From: Thermoplasmatota archaeon
Lineage (GTDB): Archaea; Thermoplasmatota; Thermoplasmata; UBA10834
Assembly: GCA_030836605.1 (NCBI GenBank)
Contig: JAUPMC010000073.1
Location: 1 to 5,822 of the forward strand
Reading direction: 5' to 3'
DNA: 5,822 nucleotides
Part shown: piece by piece, positions 1 to 5,184 of the stretch
Numbering within the stretch: the stretch's first letter is position 1
Layout of the letters: each line of letters opens with the position of its first letter
The notes under the pieces: model-generated
The model's input: only the letters and a program-made list of their open reading frames with translations
Told to the model about the DNA's origin: nothing
The model's database searches: none
Program-made: the position numbers and the translations under genes

Positions 1-276
1 ATATCGAGGATATCCAAGTCGGGCGCGCGGATCGCCATATCCGACGCCTTCAGGACCACGCAGGAGTCCAAGGACGGCTCCTGGGAGCAGTGCATCGGTG
101 GCGCCATCACCGTGGGCGAGTTCTCCGCGTTCGCCCTCAACTCGGGCCTGATCATCCTCGGCCAGACGGACATCACGAGAACCGTGAAGCAGCTCGTGGC
201 GTCCAAGCAGTGGGACTGGCCAGAGTTCCTGGCGTACAACATGGACTACCGCGTGTTCATGATGATGAAGAGCTGA
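1..276 (+). CDS. C-terminal end of an unrecognised protein (5' truncated by window edge)
   Basis: Frame 1 is open from the first base and ends at TGA 274-276, giving 91 residues of a longer protein whose start lies outside the window. Codon use matches the firm genes here (GC-rich third positions, AGG for Arg, ATA for Ile), which supports it as real coding sequence. The fragment begins with a Ser/Arg/Lys-rich stretch, has a moderately hydrophobic centre (IGGAITVGEFSAFALNSGLI, about residues 37-56) followed by ILGQTDITR, then an aromatic stretch (KQWDWPEFLAYNMDYRVF) and ends in MMMKS. There is one Cys and no metal-binding or nucleotide-binding motif that I can name. The centre is not long or greasy enough for me to call a membrane segment. 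I do not recognise the family. It converges on the symporter gene, with 10 bases between the stop codons. Confidence 0.6.
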   Translation: MSRISKSGARIAISDAFRTTQESKDGSWEQCIGGAITVGEFSAFALNSGLIILGQTDITRTVKQLVASKQWDWPEFLAYNMDYRVFMMMKS

Positions 277-286
277 GCCCGCTCCT

Positions 287-1735
287 TCACCCGCCGGCCG
301 CATGCCTGGGCGAGGTCAGCACCGAGACCGCGACCAGCGTCGCGGTGGCGACGATCATCACGGGCACGACAGGCAGGAACCCGCAGGTCAGGGACGCCGG
401 GAGCACCTTGAAGTACAGGCCGACGTAGACGGCCTCGCCCGCGACTATGGACGCCATGCAGCCCCACTTGTTCGCGCGGTTCCAATACAGCGCCGCGACG
501 GTCGTGGGGAACAACACCGCGAGCCCGGTGAAGGTCGTCTTCGTGAGCGTCTCGAAGAGCGTCTCGACGGAGCTAAGGGCGATGGCGAGGCTCATGAGCG
601 CTAGCGCGACGACCAGCACCTTCCCGACGATGAACTCGTGTGTCTGGCTCGCGTCCCTCTTGACCCACCTCTTGTAGACGTCCCTCGTCAGCATCGAGCT
701 CAGGACGAGCAGCTGCGAGTCCGCAGTGGACATCAGCGCGGCGAAGGCCCCGGCGAGCATGATCCCGAGGATCCACCCGGGCGCGAACTCGCTGACCATC
801 ATCGGCAGTATCTGGTCAGGCTGGGTCCCCGTCAGGCCAGGGAATTCCAGGTTGCCCCAGGCGCCTATGAGCACGGGGCAGAGGAAGATGACCGCGGTGA
901 TGGGCGCGTACAAGACCATGGAGAGCTTGATCGAGCGCTCGTCCCTCGCGCTGTAGAACCTGACGAACAGCTGCGGGAACATCGGGTCGCAGAACAGCCA
1001 GAGGAGCATGTAGCTGAGCCATATCTCAGGCGTGAAGAAGTCGTGGCCGCCGGGCCTCGACACCAGCTCGGGGAACTCCTCCGCGAGCCTGGTGTTCGCC
1101 TCGGTGAACCCGCCGAGGCCCGCGGACACGATGCCCACGGCCGCGAGCAGCGTCACGAGCATCATGATGCCCTGGAGTACGTCGGTGTATGCGTCCGCCC
1201 TCATGCCGCCTATGGTGACGTAGGCGACGACCACCACGGTCACCAGGACCGCCCCGAGCTCGTAAGACACCTCCCCGTCCGTGAGCTGCGTGAGCGCGAT
1301 GCCTCCCCCGATCGCCTGCGTCGCGATGTACGGGAGCGTGAACACGACCATGACCGCCAGGAAGATCATCCTGAGGGAGTCGGAGTTGAACCTGTGGCCT
1401 ATGAGTTCCGGGGGCGTGATGTGCCCGTGCTTCTTCCCCAGCCTCCAGATGCCCCTCCCTAGCAGGAAGAACGAGATGGCCATCAGGCCGGTCCCGAAGG
1501 CCATGATGCCGTAGTACGCCAGGCCGAACTTGTACGCCGCCCCGGCGAACCCGAAGAACGTGAACGCGCTGAAGTTCGTGGCCGCCATGGAGAGGAAAAG
1601 CACGACAGGGCCGATGCTCCTGGACGCGACGAAGTAGTCGTCCGAGGTCTTCTTGGACCGCCGGTAGGCGTAGAAGGCGACCGCGAGCATCACGCCGAGG
1701 TAGACGACGAAGAACGAGACCGCGATGAGGTCCAT
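287..1735 (-). CDS. Sodium:solute symporter, SSF family
   Basis: A 482-residue integral membrane protein, the normal length for the SSF (PutP/PanF/SGLT-type) family, which couples Na+ entry to uptake of small solutes. It is a regular alternation of hydrophobic helices and short loops, about 12-13 in number. Family marks are clear: SMAATNFSAF (about 49-58, the broken first core helix), GGMRADAYTDVLQGIMM (176-192), and AALMSTADSQLLVLSSMLTRD (332-352). In PutP the matching MST Ser and Thr plus an upstream Ala bind Na+; here they are S336, T337 and A333, so the Na2 site looks intact. The substrate cannot be read from sequence; organic acids, amino acids or pantothenate are all possible. The start is ATG 1735, because a GGGGGTGA site lies 6 bases upstream; GTG 1738 would add one residue but leaves only 3 bases. 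The TGA of the upstream small membrane protein shares its last base with this ATG, so the two are translationally coupled. Confidence 0.95.
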   Translation of the reverse strand: MDLIAVSFFVVYLGVMLAVAFYAYRRSKKTSDDYFVASRSIGPVVLFLSMAATNFSAFTFFGFAGAAYKFGLAYYGIMAFGTGLMAISFFLLGRGIWRLGKKHGHITPPELIGHRFNSDSLRMIFLAVMVVFTLPYIATQAIGGGIALTQLTDGEVSYELGAVLVTVVVVAYVTIGGMRADAYTDVLQGIMMLVTLLAAVGIVSAGLGGFTEANTRLAEEFPELVSRPGGHDFFTPEIWLSYMLLWLFCDPMFPQLFVRFYSARDERSIKLSMVLYAPITAVIFLCPVLIGAWGNLEFPGLTGTQPDQILPMMVSEFAPGWILGIMLAGAFAALMSTADSQLLVLSSMLTRDVYKRWVKRDASQTHEFIVGKVLVVALALMSLAIALSSVETLFETLTKTTFTGLAVLFPTTVAALYWNRANKWGCMASIVAGEAVYVGLYFKVLPASLTCGFLPVVPVMIVATATLVAVSVLTSPRHAAGG

Positions 1736-1950
1736 CACGGCTCACCCCCGTCCCCGGTCCAGTAGTACCTGGCGAACAGCAGGTACAGCGCGAACAATGC
1801 CGTCTCGAGCACGGCTATCCAAGTGACGATGTACGGCAGTCCGAACAGCGTCGGGAACGACCAGTCCCATGCCCACAGGTCTATCGACAGGACGAAGAGC
1901 AGCGAGAACGCCGCCACCCAGAACCACTTGTTCCTCAGCACGCGAACCAT
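1735..1950 (-). CDS. Small membrane protein, DUF3311-like, partner of the symporter
   Basis: A 71-residue protein with two predicted membrane helices, about residues 9-28 (FWVAAFSLLFVLSIDLW) and 40-61 (YIVTWIAVLETALFALYLLF). Between them is a WDWSFPTLFGLPY loop, and a short polar tail ends in GDGGEP. Size, the two-helix layout and the Phe-Gly-Leu-Pro-aromatic turn before helix 2 followed by a conserved-type Trp resemble DUF3311 proteins, which are typically encoded just before an SSF symporter. Comparable small partners (for example YhdT with PanF) are known for other symporters, so a role in assembly or stability of the symporter is inferred. The start ATG 1950 is chosen because GGAGG lies 8 bases upstream; the reading frame stays open to 2349, but that extension is Arg/His-rich, unlike a protein, and overlaps the divergent CBS gene. 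The stop overlaps the symporter ATG by one base. Confidence 0.8.
   Translation of the reverse strand: MVRVLRNKWFWVAAFSLLFVLSIDLWAWDWSFPTLFGLPYIVTWIAVLETALFALYLLFARYYWTGDGGEP
1742..1749 (-). promoter_or_regulatory. Ribosome binding site of the symporter
   Basis: On the minus strand this reads GGGGGTGA, one mismatch from the archaeal consensus GGAGGTGA. It lies inside the end of the upstream small gene. Six bases separate it from ATG 1735 and three from GTG 1738, which decides for the ATG. Confidence 0.6.
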
Positions 1951-1958
1951 CCGAACAG

Positions 1959-1963
1959 CCTCC
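1959..1963 (-). promoter_or_regulatory. Ribosome binding site fixing the start of the small membrane protein
   Basis: GGAGG on the minus strand, 8 bases before ATG 1950. It sets the 71-residue start against the much longer open frame upstream. Confidence 0.65.
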
Positions 1964-2231
1964 GGACCTTCCGCGTTTCCTGGATTGCGAGGCTGGAAAC
2001 GGAAAAACAATGCCTCGCGCGGGTGAAGGCGCATGCGTGATATGAATCTTTCCTGGGCCGGAGCCCGGGCCCGCCGGTCAGATGTCACATTTTGCGCGTT
2101 CTCGTGGATACACAGGTGATTGAGGCGCTCTTTTTTGATATTCTGACTGGTTGGGCTAGGCCCTCTCACGGACGGACGCGCCTCCCGCGATGCGACATCT
2201 GCAAATACCACGCTTGGGATAGTGATGAGCG

Positions 2232-2236
2232 GGAGG
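2232..2236 (+). promoter_or_regulatory. Ribosome binding site fixing the start of the CBS protein
   Basis: GGAGG, 5 bases before ATG 2242. It selects this start over an in-frame upstream ATG at 2092 that would add 50 residues of non-CBS-like sequence drawn from the AT-rich intergenic region. Confidence 0.7.
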
Positions 2237-2241
2237 AGAAG

Positions 2242-3393
2242 ATGACTCGGACAGACGATATCAAGGCGAAGTCCGTCATGACGACGTCCCCCGTCACCGT
2301 CGAAGTGGGCGACACGGTCTCTGACGCGATCGCGACGATAAGGAGGCACAGGGTCAAGGAACTACCCGTGCTGTCGAAGGGGGTGCCAGTGGGACTAGTG
2401 AGCTACACGTCCTTCATCGAGCGCAGGAGCGTGCCAATCAACGCGAAGGTCGCGTCCATAATGCTCCCGGTCTCCAAGGTGAGCGAGGACGACAGCGTCC
2501 TGGACATCGCGGAGATACTCGTCGCCACGGGCATCAGGGGCGCGCCCGTCATGCGCGGGAACCGGCTCGTGGGGTTCGTGTCCCGCACAGACCTCATCAA
2601 GATCATGCCGAGCATATCCGAGCTGCGGATGCTCAGGGCCAGGGACATCATGACCTCGGAACCGCAGTCCGTGACCCCGGACGAGTCCGTGGGCAGGGCC
2701 CAGATCATCATGGAGGGCCTGAACGAGAAGGCGCTCCCGGTCGTCGGGGACGGCGGGAAGCTCGTGGGCGTCGTGGGCATGACGGAGATCATGGACACCG
2801 TCTGGTCCCCGAAGGGCGACATGCCCCAGAGGAGCCCCAAGCCCCCGCGACAGGTCTTCGACGGTAGGACGAGGGCGCAGATCAAGGTCGGGAGCGTCAT
2901 GACCAGGAACGTCGTGAGTGTCTCGCCGGACGACACACTCGGTCACATCGTGGATCTCATGCTCGACCGTGGCCTGTCCACGCTATTCGTGACGGAGGGT
3001 GACAAGCTCGTGGGGGTCGTCGACCAGGCGGACCTCATGGAGCAGCTGCTCAGGCTCAGGCCCAGGGACCAGGTGTTCGTCCAGATATCCGGCATGAAGA
3101 TGCACGAGCCCGATGTCCTGGACGGGCTGTACTCCCTCATAGGCAGGGGCATGAAGAGGGTCGCGAAGATGGACCGGCCCAGGGTGTTCTACCTGCATGT
3201 CGCGACCTACGAACACGAGGGCCTGGCCAGCAAGTTCAGCCTCAGGGCGCGGCTGAACACCGACTCGGCGATGTACTATGTCCGAGGTGCGGGCTGGGAC
3301 CTCTACAAGGCGATGTCCGACCTGCTCGAGACGCTCGAGGCGAAGGTCAGGCGCGAGAAGGAGAAGGAGCTGGACAAGCGCAAGAGCCGGTGA
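2242..3393 (+). CDS. Four-CBS-domain protein with C-terminal HPF/RaiA-like ribosome-hibernation domain
   Basis: A soluble 383-residue protein. Four CBS repeats lie at about residues 8-62, 66-121, 131-187 and 212-270, each with the sVMt...v......v.dA...i...g....PVv..g.lvGvv...Dl pattern. Two CBS pairs are expected to form two Bateman modules that bind adenine nucleotides or related ligands. The ribose-binding Asp pattern is clearest in repeat 2 (S114-R-T-D117) and partly kept in repeat 4 (D264); repeat 1 has Ser57 and repeat 3 Glu182 there, so binding may be confined to some sites. A Pro/Arg-rich linker (about 190-211) precedes repeat 4. Residues 276-372 fit the beta-alpha-beta-beta-beta-alpha order of HPF/RaiA hibernation factors: VFVQISGMKMHEP strand, a helix to about 308, strands at VFYLHVATYEHEG and KFSLRARLNT, then YYVRGAGWDLYKAMSDLLET and a basic helical tail, like the family's 'D-x-Y-x-A-I-D...L..Q..K.K' ending. 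Inferred role: idling ribosomes in response to energy charge. The CBS call is firm, the HPF call is by eye. The next gene follows after 93 bases. Confidence 0.9.
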   Translation: MTRTDDIKAKSVMTTSPVTVEVGDTVSDAIATIRRHRVKELPVLSKGVPVGLVSYTSFIERRSVPINAKVASIMLPVSKVSEDDSVLDIAEILVATGIRGAPVMRGNRLVGFVSRTDLIKIMPSISELRMLRARDIMTSEPQSVTPDESVGRAQIIMEGLNEKALPVVGDGGKLVGVVGMTEIMDTVWSPKGDMPQRSPKPPRQVFDGRTRAQIKVGSVMTRNVVSVSPDDTLGHIVDLMLDRGLSTLFVTEGDKLVGVVDQADLMEQLLRLRPRDQVFVQISGMKMHEPDVLDGLYSLIGRGMKRVAKMDRPRVFYLHVATYEHEGLASKFSLRARLNTDSAMYYVRGAGWDLYKAMSDLLETLEAKVRREKEKELDKRKSR

Positions 3394-3403
3394 CGGACCT
3401 CAC

Positions 3404-3426
3404 GATTAAGGCGAAGGGGATATCAA
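3404..3426 (+). promoter_or_regulatory. Weak candidate promoter for superoxide reductase
   Basis: The 93-base gap between the CBS gene and superoxide reductase contains GATTAAG (3404-3410) and GATATCAA (3419-3426, preceded by the purine-rich GCGAAGGG). Either could serve as a TATA-like box with a leader of about 40-55 bases. No T-rich terminator is visible after the CBS gene, so read-through from it is equally possible. Confidence 0.25.
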
Positions 3427-3470
3427 CTCCGTGACACGTGCGAGGGCCGTCCGGAGACCCTGGAGCGGAT

Positions 3471-3476
3471 AGGAGG
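3471..3476 (+). promoter_or_regulatory. Ribosome binding site of superoxide reductase
   Basis: AGGAGG, 10 bases before ATG 3487; the spacing is a little long. No other in-frame start between this site and the first conserved motif is needed. Confidence 0.55.
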
Positions 3477-3486
3477 ACTGAAGGGA

Positions 3487-3879
3487 ATGCCGATAGAGGA
3501 GCATCTAGGCAAGGCAGACTGGAAGACCGAGAAGCACGTGCCCGTCATCGAGTGTCCTGACAAGGTCGCGCCCGACCAGTTGTTCGACGTGGGCGTCATG
3601 GTCGGCAAGGACATCGCGCACCCGAACACGACCGCGCACCACATCAGGTGGATAGCGCTGTACTTCCACCCTGAGGGGGCGAAGTTCAGCTACCAGATCG
3701 CGAGGGTCGAGTTCACGGCCCACGGCGAGGGCGCCGACGGGGTCGACACGAGCACGATATACACGCACCACAAGGCGACGGTGTCGATGAAGACCAAGAA
3801 GGCGGGGACGCTGTACGCGGTCTCGCTCTGCAACATCCACGGCCTGTGGGAGAGCGAGAAGAAGCTGACGGTCGGCTGA
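3487..3879 (+). CDS. sor: Superoxide reductase (neelaredoxin type, class II)
   Basis: A cytosolic 130-residue non-haem iron enzyme that reduces superoxide to hydrogen peroxide without releasing oxygen, the usual superoxide defence of anaerobes. It is the length of single-domain archaeal neelaredoxins and lacks the N-terminal desulforedoxin domain. All active-site residues are visible: the EKHVPVIE motif supplies E15, K16 and H17; HPNTTAHH supplies H45 and H51; CNIHG supplies C115 and H118. This fits the four-His, one-Cys iron centre with the Glu as sixth ligand in the oxidised state, and the spacing matches Pyrococcus furiosus enzyme (Glu14, His16, His41, His47, Cys111, His114). Electrons normally come from rubredoxin or a similar donor; none is in the window, but the next gene, 64 bases downstream, encodes an iron-sulfur redox protein. 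No signal peptide is seen. Confidence 0.96.
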   Translation: MPIEEHLGKADWKTEKHVPVIECPDKVAPDQLFDVGVMVGKDIAHPNTTAHHIRWIALYFHPEGAKFSYQIARVEFTAHGEGADGVDTSTIYTHHKATVSMKTKKAGTLYAVSLCNIHGLWESEKKLTVG

Positions 3880-3943
3880 GCAAGCCGGCCTCCGCAAACC
3901 ATTTCCATGTTCTCACCCTTACGGTGCTCGTGGGGATCGTCTG

Positions 3944-5134
3944 ATGGGGCTGCCATATCCTAGGCTCCCTGAGGAGGTGGAGCACGACCTGCGCGCGTGC
4001 CTCCAGTGCGGGTACTGCAGCTTCGTGTGCCCCATCCAGCTGAACCCTGACCGGGGCTTCGAGTCGTACCGCGTCCGGGGCAAGATGTACCACCTCAAGA
4101 AGCACGTCCACCCAGGGCTCACCCGGAGGCTTCTCGGCGATGTCCCCGAGATATCCCCCGAGTTCGTCGAGAGGGTGTACAACTGCACGGCGTGCGGCTA
4201 CTGCCAGGTCGCGTGCCATGTCGAGATCAAGTTCAACGACCGCTGGGAGCAGGTCAAGGAGTGGTTCGTCAAGAACGGCGTCGGCCCCCTGGACAGGCAC
4301 AAGGCGCTCAGGTCCAGGGTCATAGCGAAGCACAACCCGTACGACGAGCCCCACGAGGACAGGGCCGCGTGGGTCCCGAAGACGGCGAAGCGGTCCAAGG
4401 ACCCGGAGGTATTGTACTTCACGGGCTGCACGGCCAGCTACAGGCAGCAGAGGATCGCCCAGGACGCCCTCAGGGTCCTCGAGGCCGCGGGCATCCAGTA
4501 CGACGTCCTCGGCGGGGACGAGTGGTGCTGCGGCTCCCCGCTGATCAGGACGGGCCAGACGGACATCGTCACCGACGAGAAGGACGGTTTGGTCAAGCAC
4601 AACCTGCGCGAGATAGAGAAGCGCGGCGTCAGGAAGGTCGTGACCGCCTGCGCGGGCTGCTTCATGACCCTGAGCCACAACTACCCGAAGTACGCCGGCA
4701 AGCTCGACTTCGAGCTCCTCCACATGACTCAGTTCATGGACACGCTCATCAAGGACAAGCGGCTCGTCCTGAGGAAGCCGCTCCCCAAGAAGGTCGCGTA
4801 CCACGACCCGTGCCACATAGGCCGCCACTTCGGCATATTCGAGGAGCCGAGGCGGATACTGAGGGCGTTCCCCGGGTCCGAGTACCTGGAGCTCCCCAGG
4901 AACCGCCTGGACTCGCAGTGCTGCGGCGCCGGCGGCGGGTACAAGATACAGTTCAACGACCGCGCGGAGTTCATCGCGTCGCTCAGGGTCCAGGAGGCGA
5001 GGGACACGGGCGCGGAGATGCTCGTGTCCGCGTGCCCGTTCTGCGTGACGAACCTCACTGGCGGCGCTAAGAAGGCGGGCATAGACATGCCCGTGGCGGA
5101 GCTCGTGTCCCTGGTCGCCGAGAGCGCCGAGTGA
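3944..5134 (+). CDS. HdrD/GlcF-like iron-sulfur protein with two 4Fe-4S motifs and two CCG domains
   Basis: A 396-residue soluble electron-transfer protein of the heterodisulfide reductase D / glycolate oxidase iron-sulfur subunit group. An N-terminal ferredoxin domain has two CxxCxxCxxxC motifs, C19/C22/C25/C29 (followed by Pro) and C81/C84/C87/C91 (followed by His rather than the usual Pro). Two CCG domains follow: C162, C195-C196-G, C236-AG-C239; and C290, C326-C327-G, C364-PF-C367. Cys spacings match the CX31-39CCX35-39CXXC pattern that, in HdrB, holds noncubane 4Fe-4S clusters. Both CCG domains are complete, so cluster assembly in each is likely. Relatives work with a flavin oxidase (GlcD type), a membrane cytochrome (HdrE) or fumarate/succinate subunits; none is in this window, so substrate is unknown. 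The start ATG 3944 has only a weak purine-rich leader (GGGGAT) and no TATA-like box close by, which favours co-transcription with superoxide reductase. It should not be named as a true heterodisulfide reductase on this evidence. Confidence 0.9.
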   Translation: MGLPYPRLPEEVEHDLRACLQCGYCSFVCPIQLNPDRGFESYRVRGKMYHLKKHVHPGLTRRLLGDVPEISPEFVERVYNCTACGYCQVACHVEIKFNDRWEQVKEWFVKNGVGPLDRHKALRSRVIAKHNPYDEPHEDRAAWVPKTAKRSKDPEVLYFTGCTASYRQQRIAQDALRVLEAAGIQYDVLGGDEWCCGSPLIRTGQTDIVTDEKDGLVKHNLREIEKRGVRKVVTACAGCFMTLSHNYPKYAGKLDFELLHMTQFMDTLIKDKRLVLRKPLPKKVAYHDPCHIGRHFGIFEEPRRILRAFPGSEYLELPRNRLDSQCCGAGGGYKIQFNDRAEFIASLRVQEARDTGAEMLVSACPFCVTNLTGGAKKAGIDMPVAELVSLVAESAE

Positions 5135-5148
5135 TAGCACTGGAAGCC

Positions 5149-5155
5149 TTTTAAT
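5149..5155 (+). promoter_or_regulatory. Archaeal TATA-like box for the downstream membrane protein gene
   Basis: TTTTAAT in a GC-rich setting, 15 bases after the stop of the iron-sulfur gene. Transcription starting about 26 bases downstream of the box centre would begin near 5178, only some 7 bases before ATG 5185. That ATG has no ribosome binding site, so the mRNA would be almost leaderless, as is common in many archaea. Confidence 0.45.
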
Positions 5156-5184
5156 CGTGGCTAGGCCATCTTCGCAGCGTTCAG

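Larger units (their letters stand above)
1951..2241. promoter_or_regulatory. Divergent intergenic region, candidate promoters and operators
   Basis: This 291-base gap between the divergent transporter pair and the CBS gene must hold promoters for both. It is more AT-rich than the genes. I see TTTTTTGATATT at 2131-2142 and GCAAATACCA at 2201-2210 as weak TATA-like candidates for the plus strand; the second would put transcription start near 2231, just before the ribosome binding site. For the minus strand, TTCATATCA (plus-strand 2040-2048) is a weak candidate. There is a GC-rich hairpin at 2052-2069 (7-base stem with one G-U pair, 4-base loop), an 8-base palindrome CGCATGCG at 2030-2037, and a motif GATGNNACAT at 2081-2090 and again at 2189-2198. 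Open frames crossing the region have Arg/His-rich translations and no ribosome binding sites, so I see no gene here. Confidence 0.5.

Noticed and set aside
638..1462. Long plus-strand open frame opposite the symporter (274 residues)
   Set aside because: Its Arg/Glu/His-rich translation is the typical shadow of a GC-rich gene on the other strand; the symporter frame has clear family motifs.
2131..2136. Run of six T's as a transcription terminator
   Set aside because: It lies upstream of a plus-strand gene with no plus-strand gene before it to terminate; a TATA-like role is at least as likely, and neither can be shown from the sequence.
2092..2241. In-frame extension of the CBS protein to an ATG at 2092, adding 50 residues including a Cys-x-x-Cys pair
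   Set aside because: No ribosome binding site precedes 2092, the added sequence comes from the AT-rich intergenic region and does not look like a CBS protein, and GGAGG sits right before ATG 2242.
2225..2245. Six-codon open frame (ATG 2225 to TGA 2243-2245) whose stop overlaps the CBS start
   Set aside because: It contains the ribosome binding site of the CBS gene, has no ribosome binding site of its own, and such short frames arise by chance.
1735..2349. 204-residue version of the small membrane protein
   Set aside because: The extra N-terminal part overlaps the divergent CBS gene and is Arg/His/Pro-rich; a good ribosome binding site supports the 71-residue start.
4192..5070. 292-residue plus-strand frame inside the CCG gene
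   Set aside because: Its composition (Arg, Gly, Pro, Gln) is that of a frame-shifted GC-rich gene and it lacks family motifs; the CCG frame has all expected cysteines.
3713..5140. 475-residue minus-strand open frame opposite the superoxide reductase and CCG genes
   Set aside because: It lies opposite two firmly identified genes, is dominated by Arg, Leu, Val, Glu and Asp as expected of a shadow frame, and has no recognisable domain.
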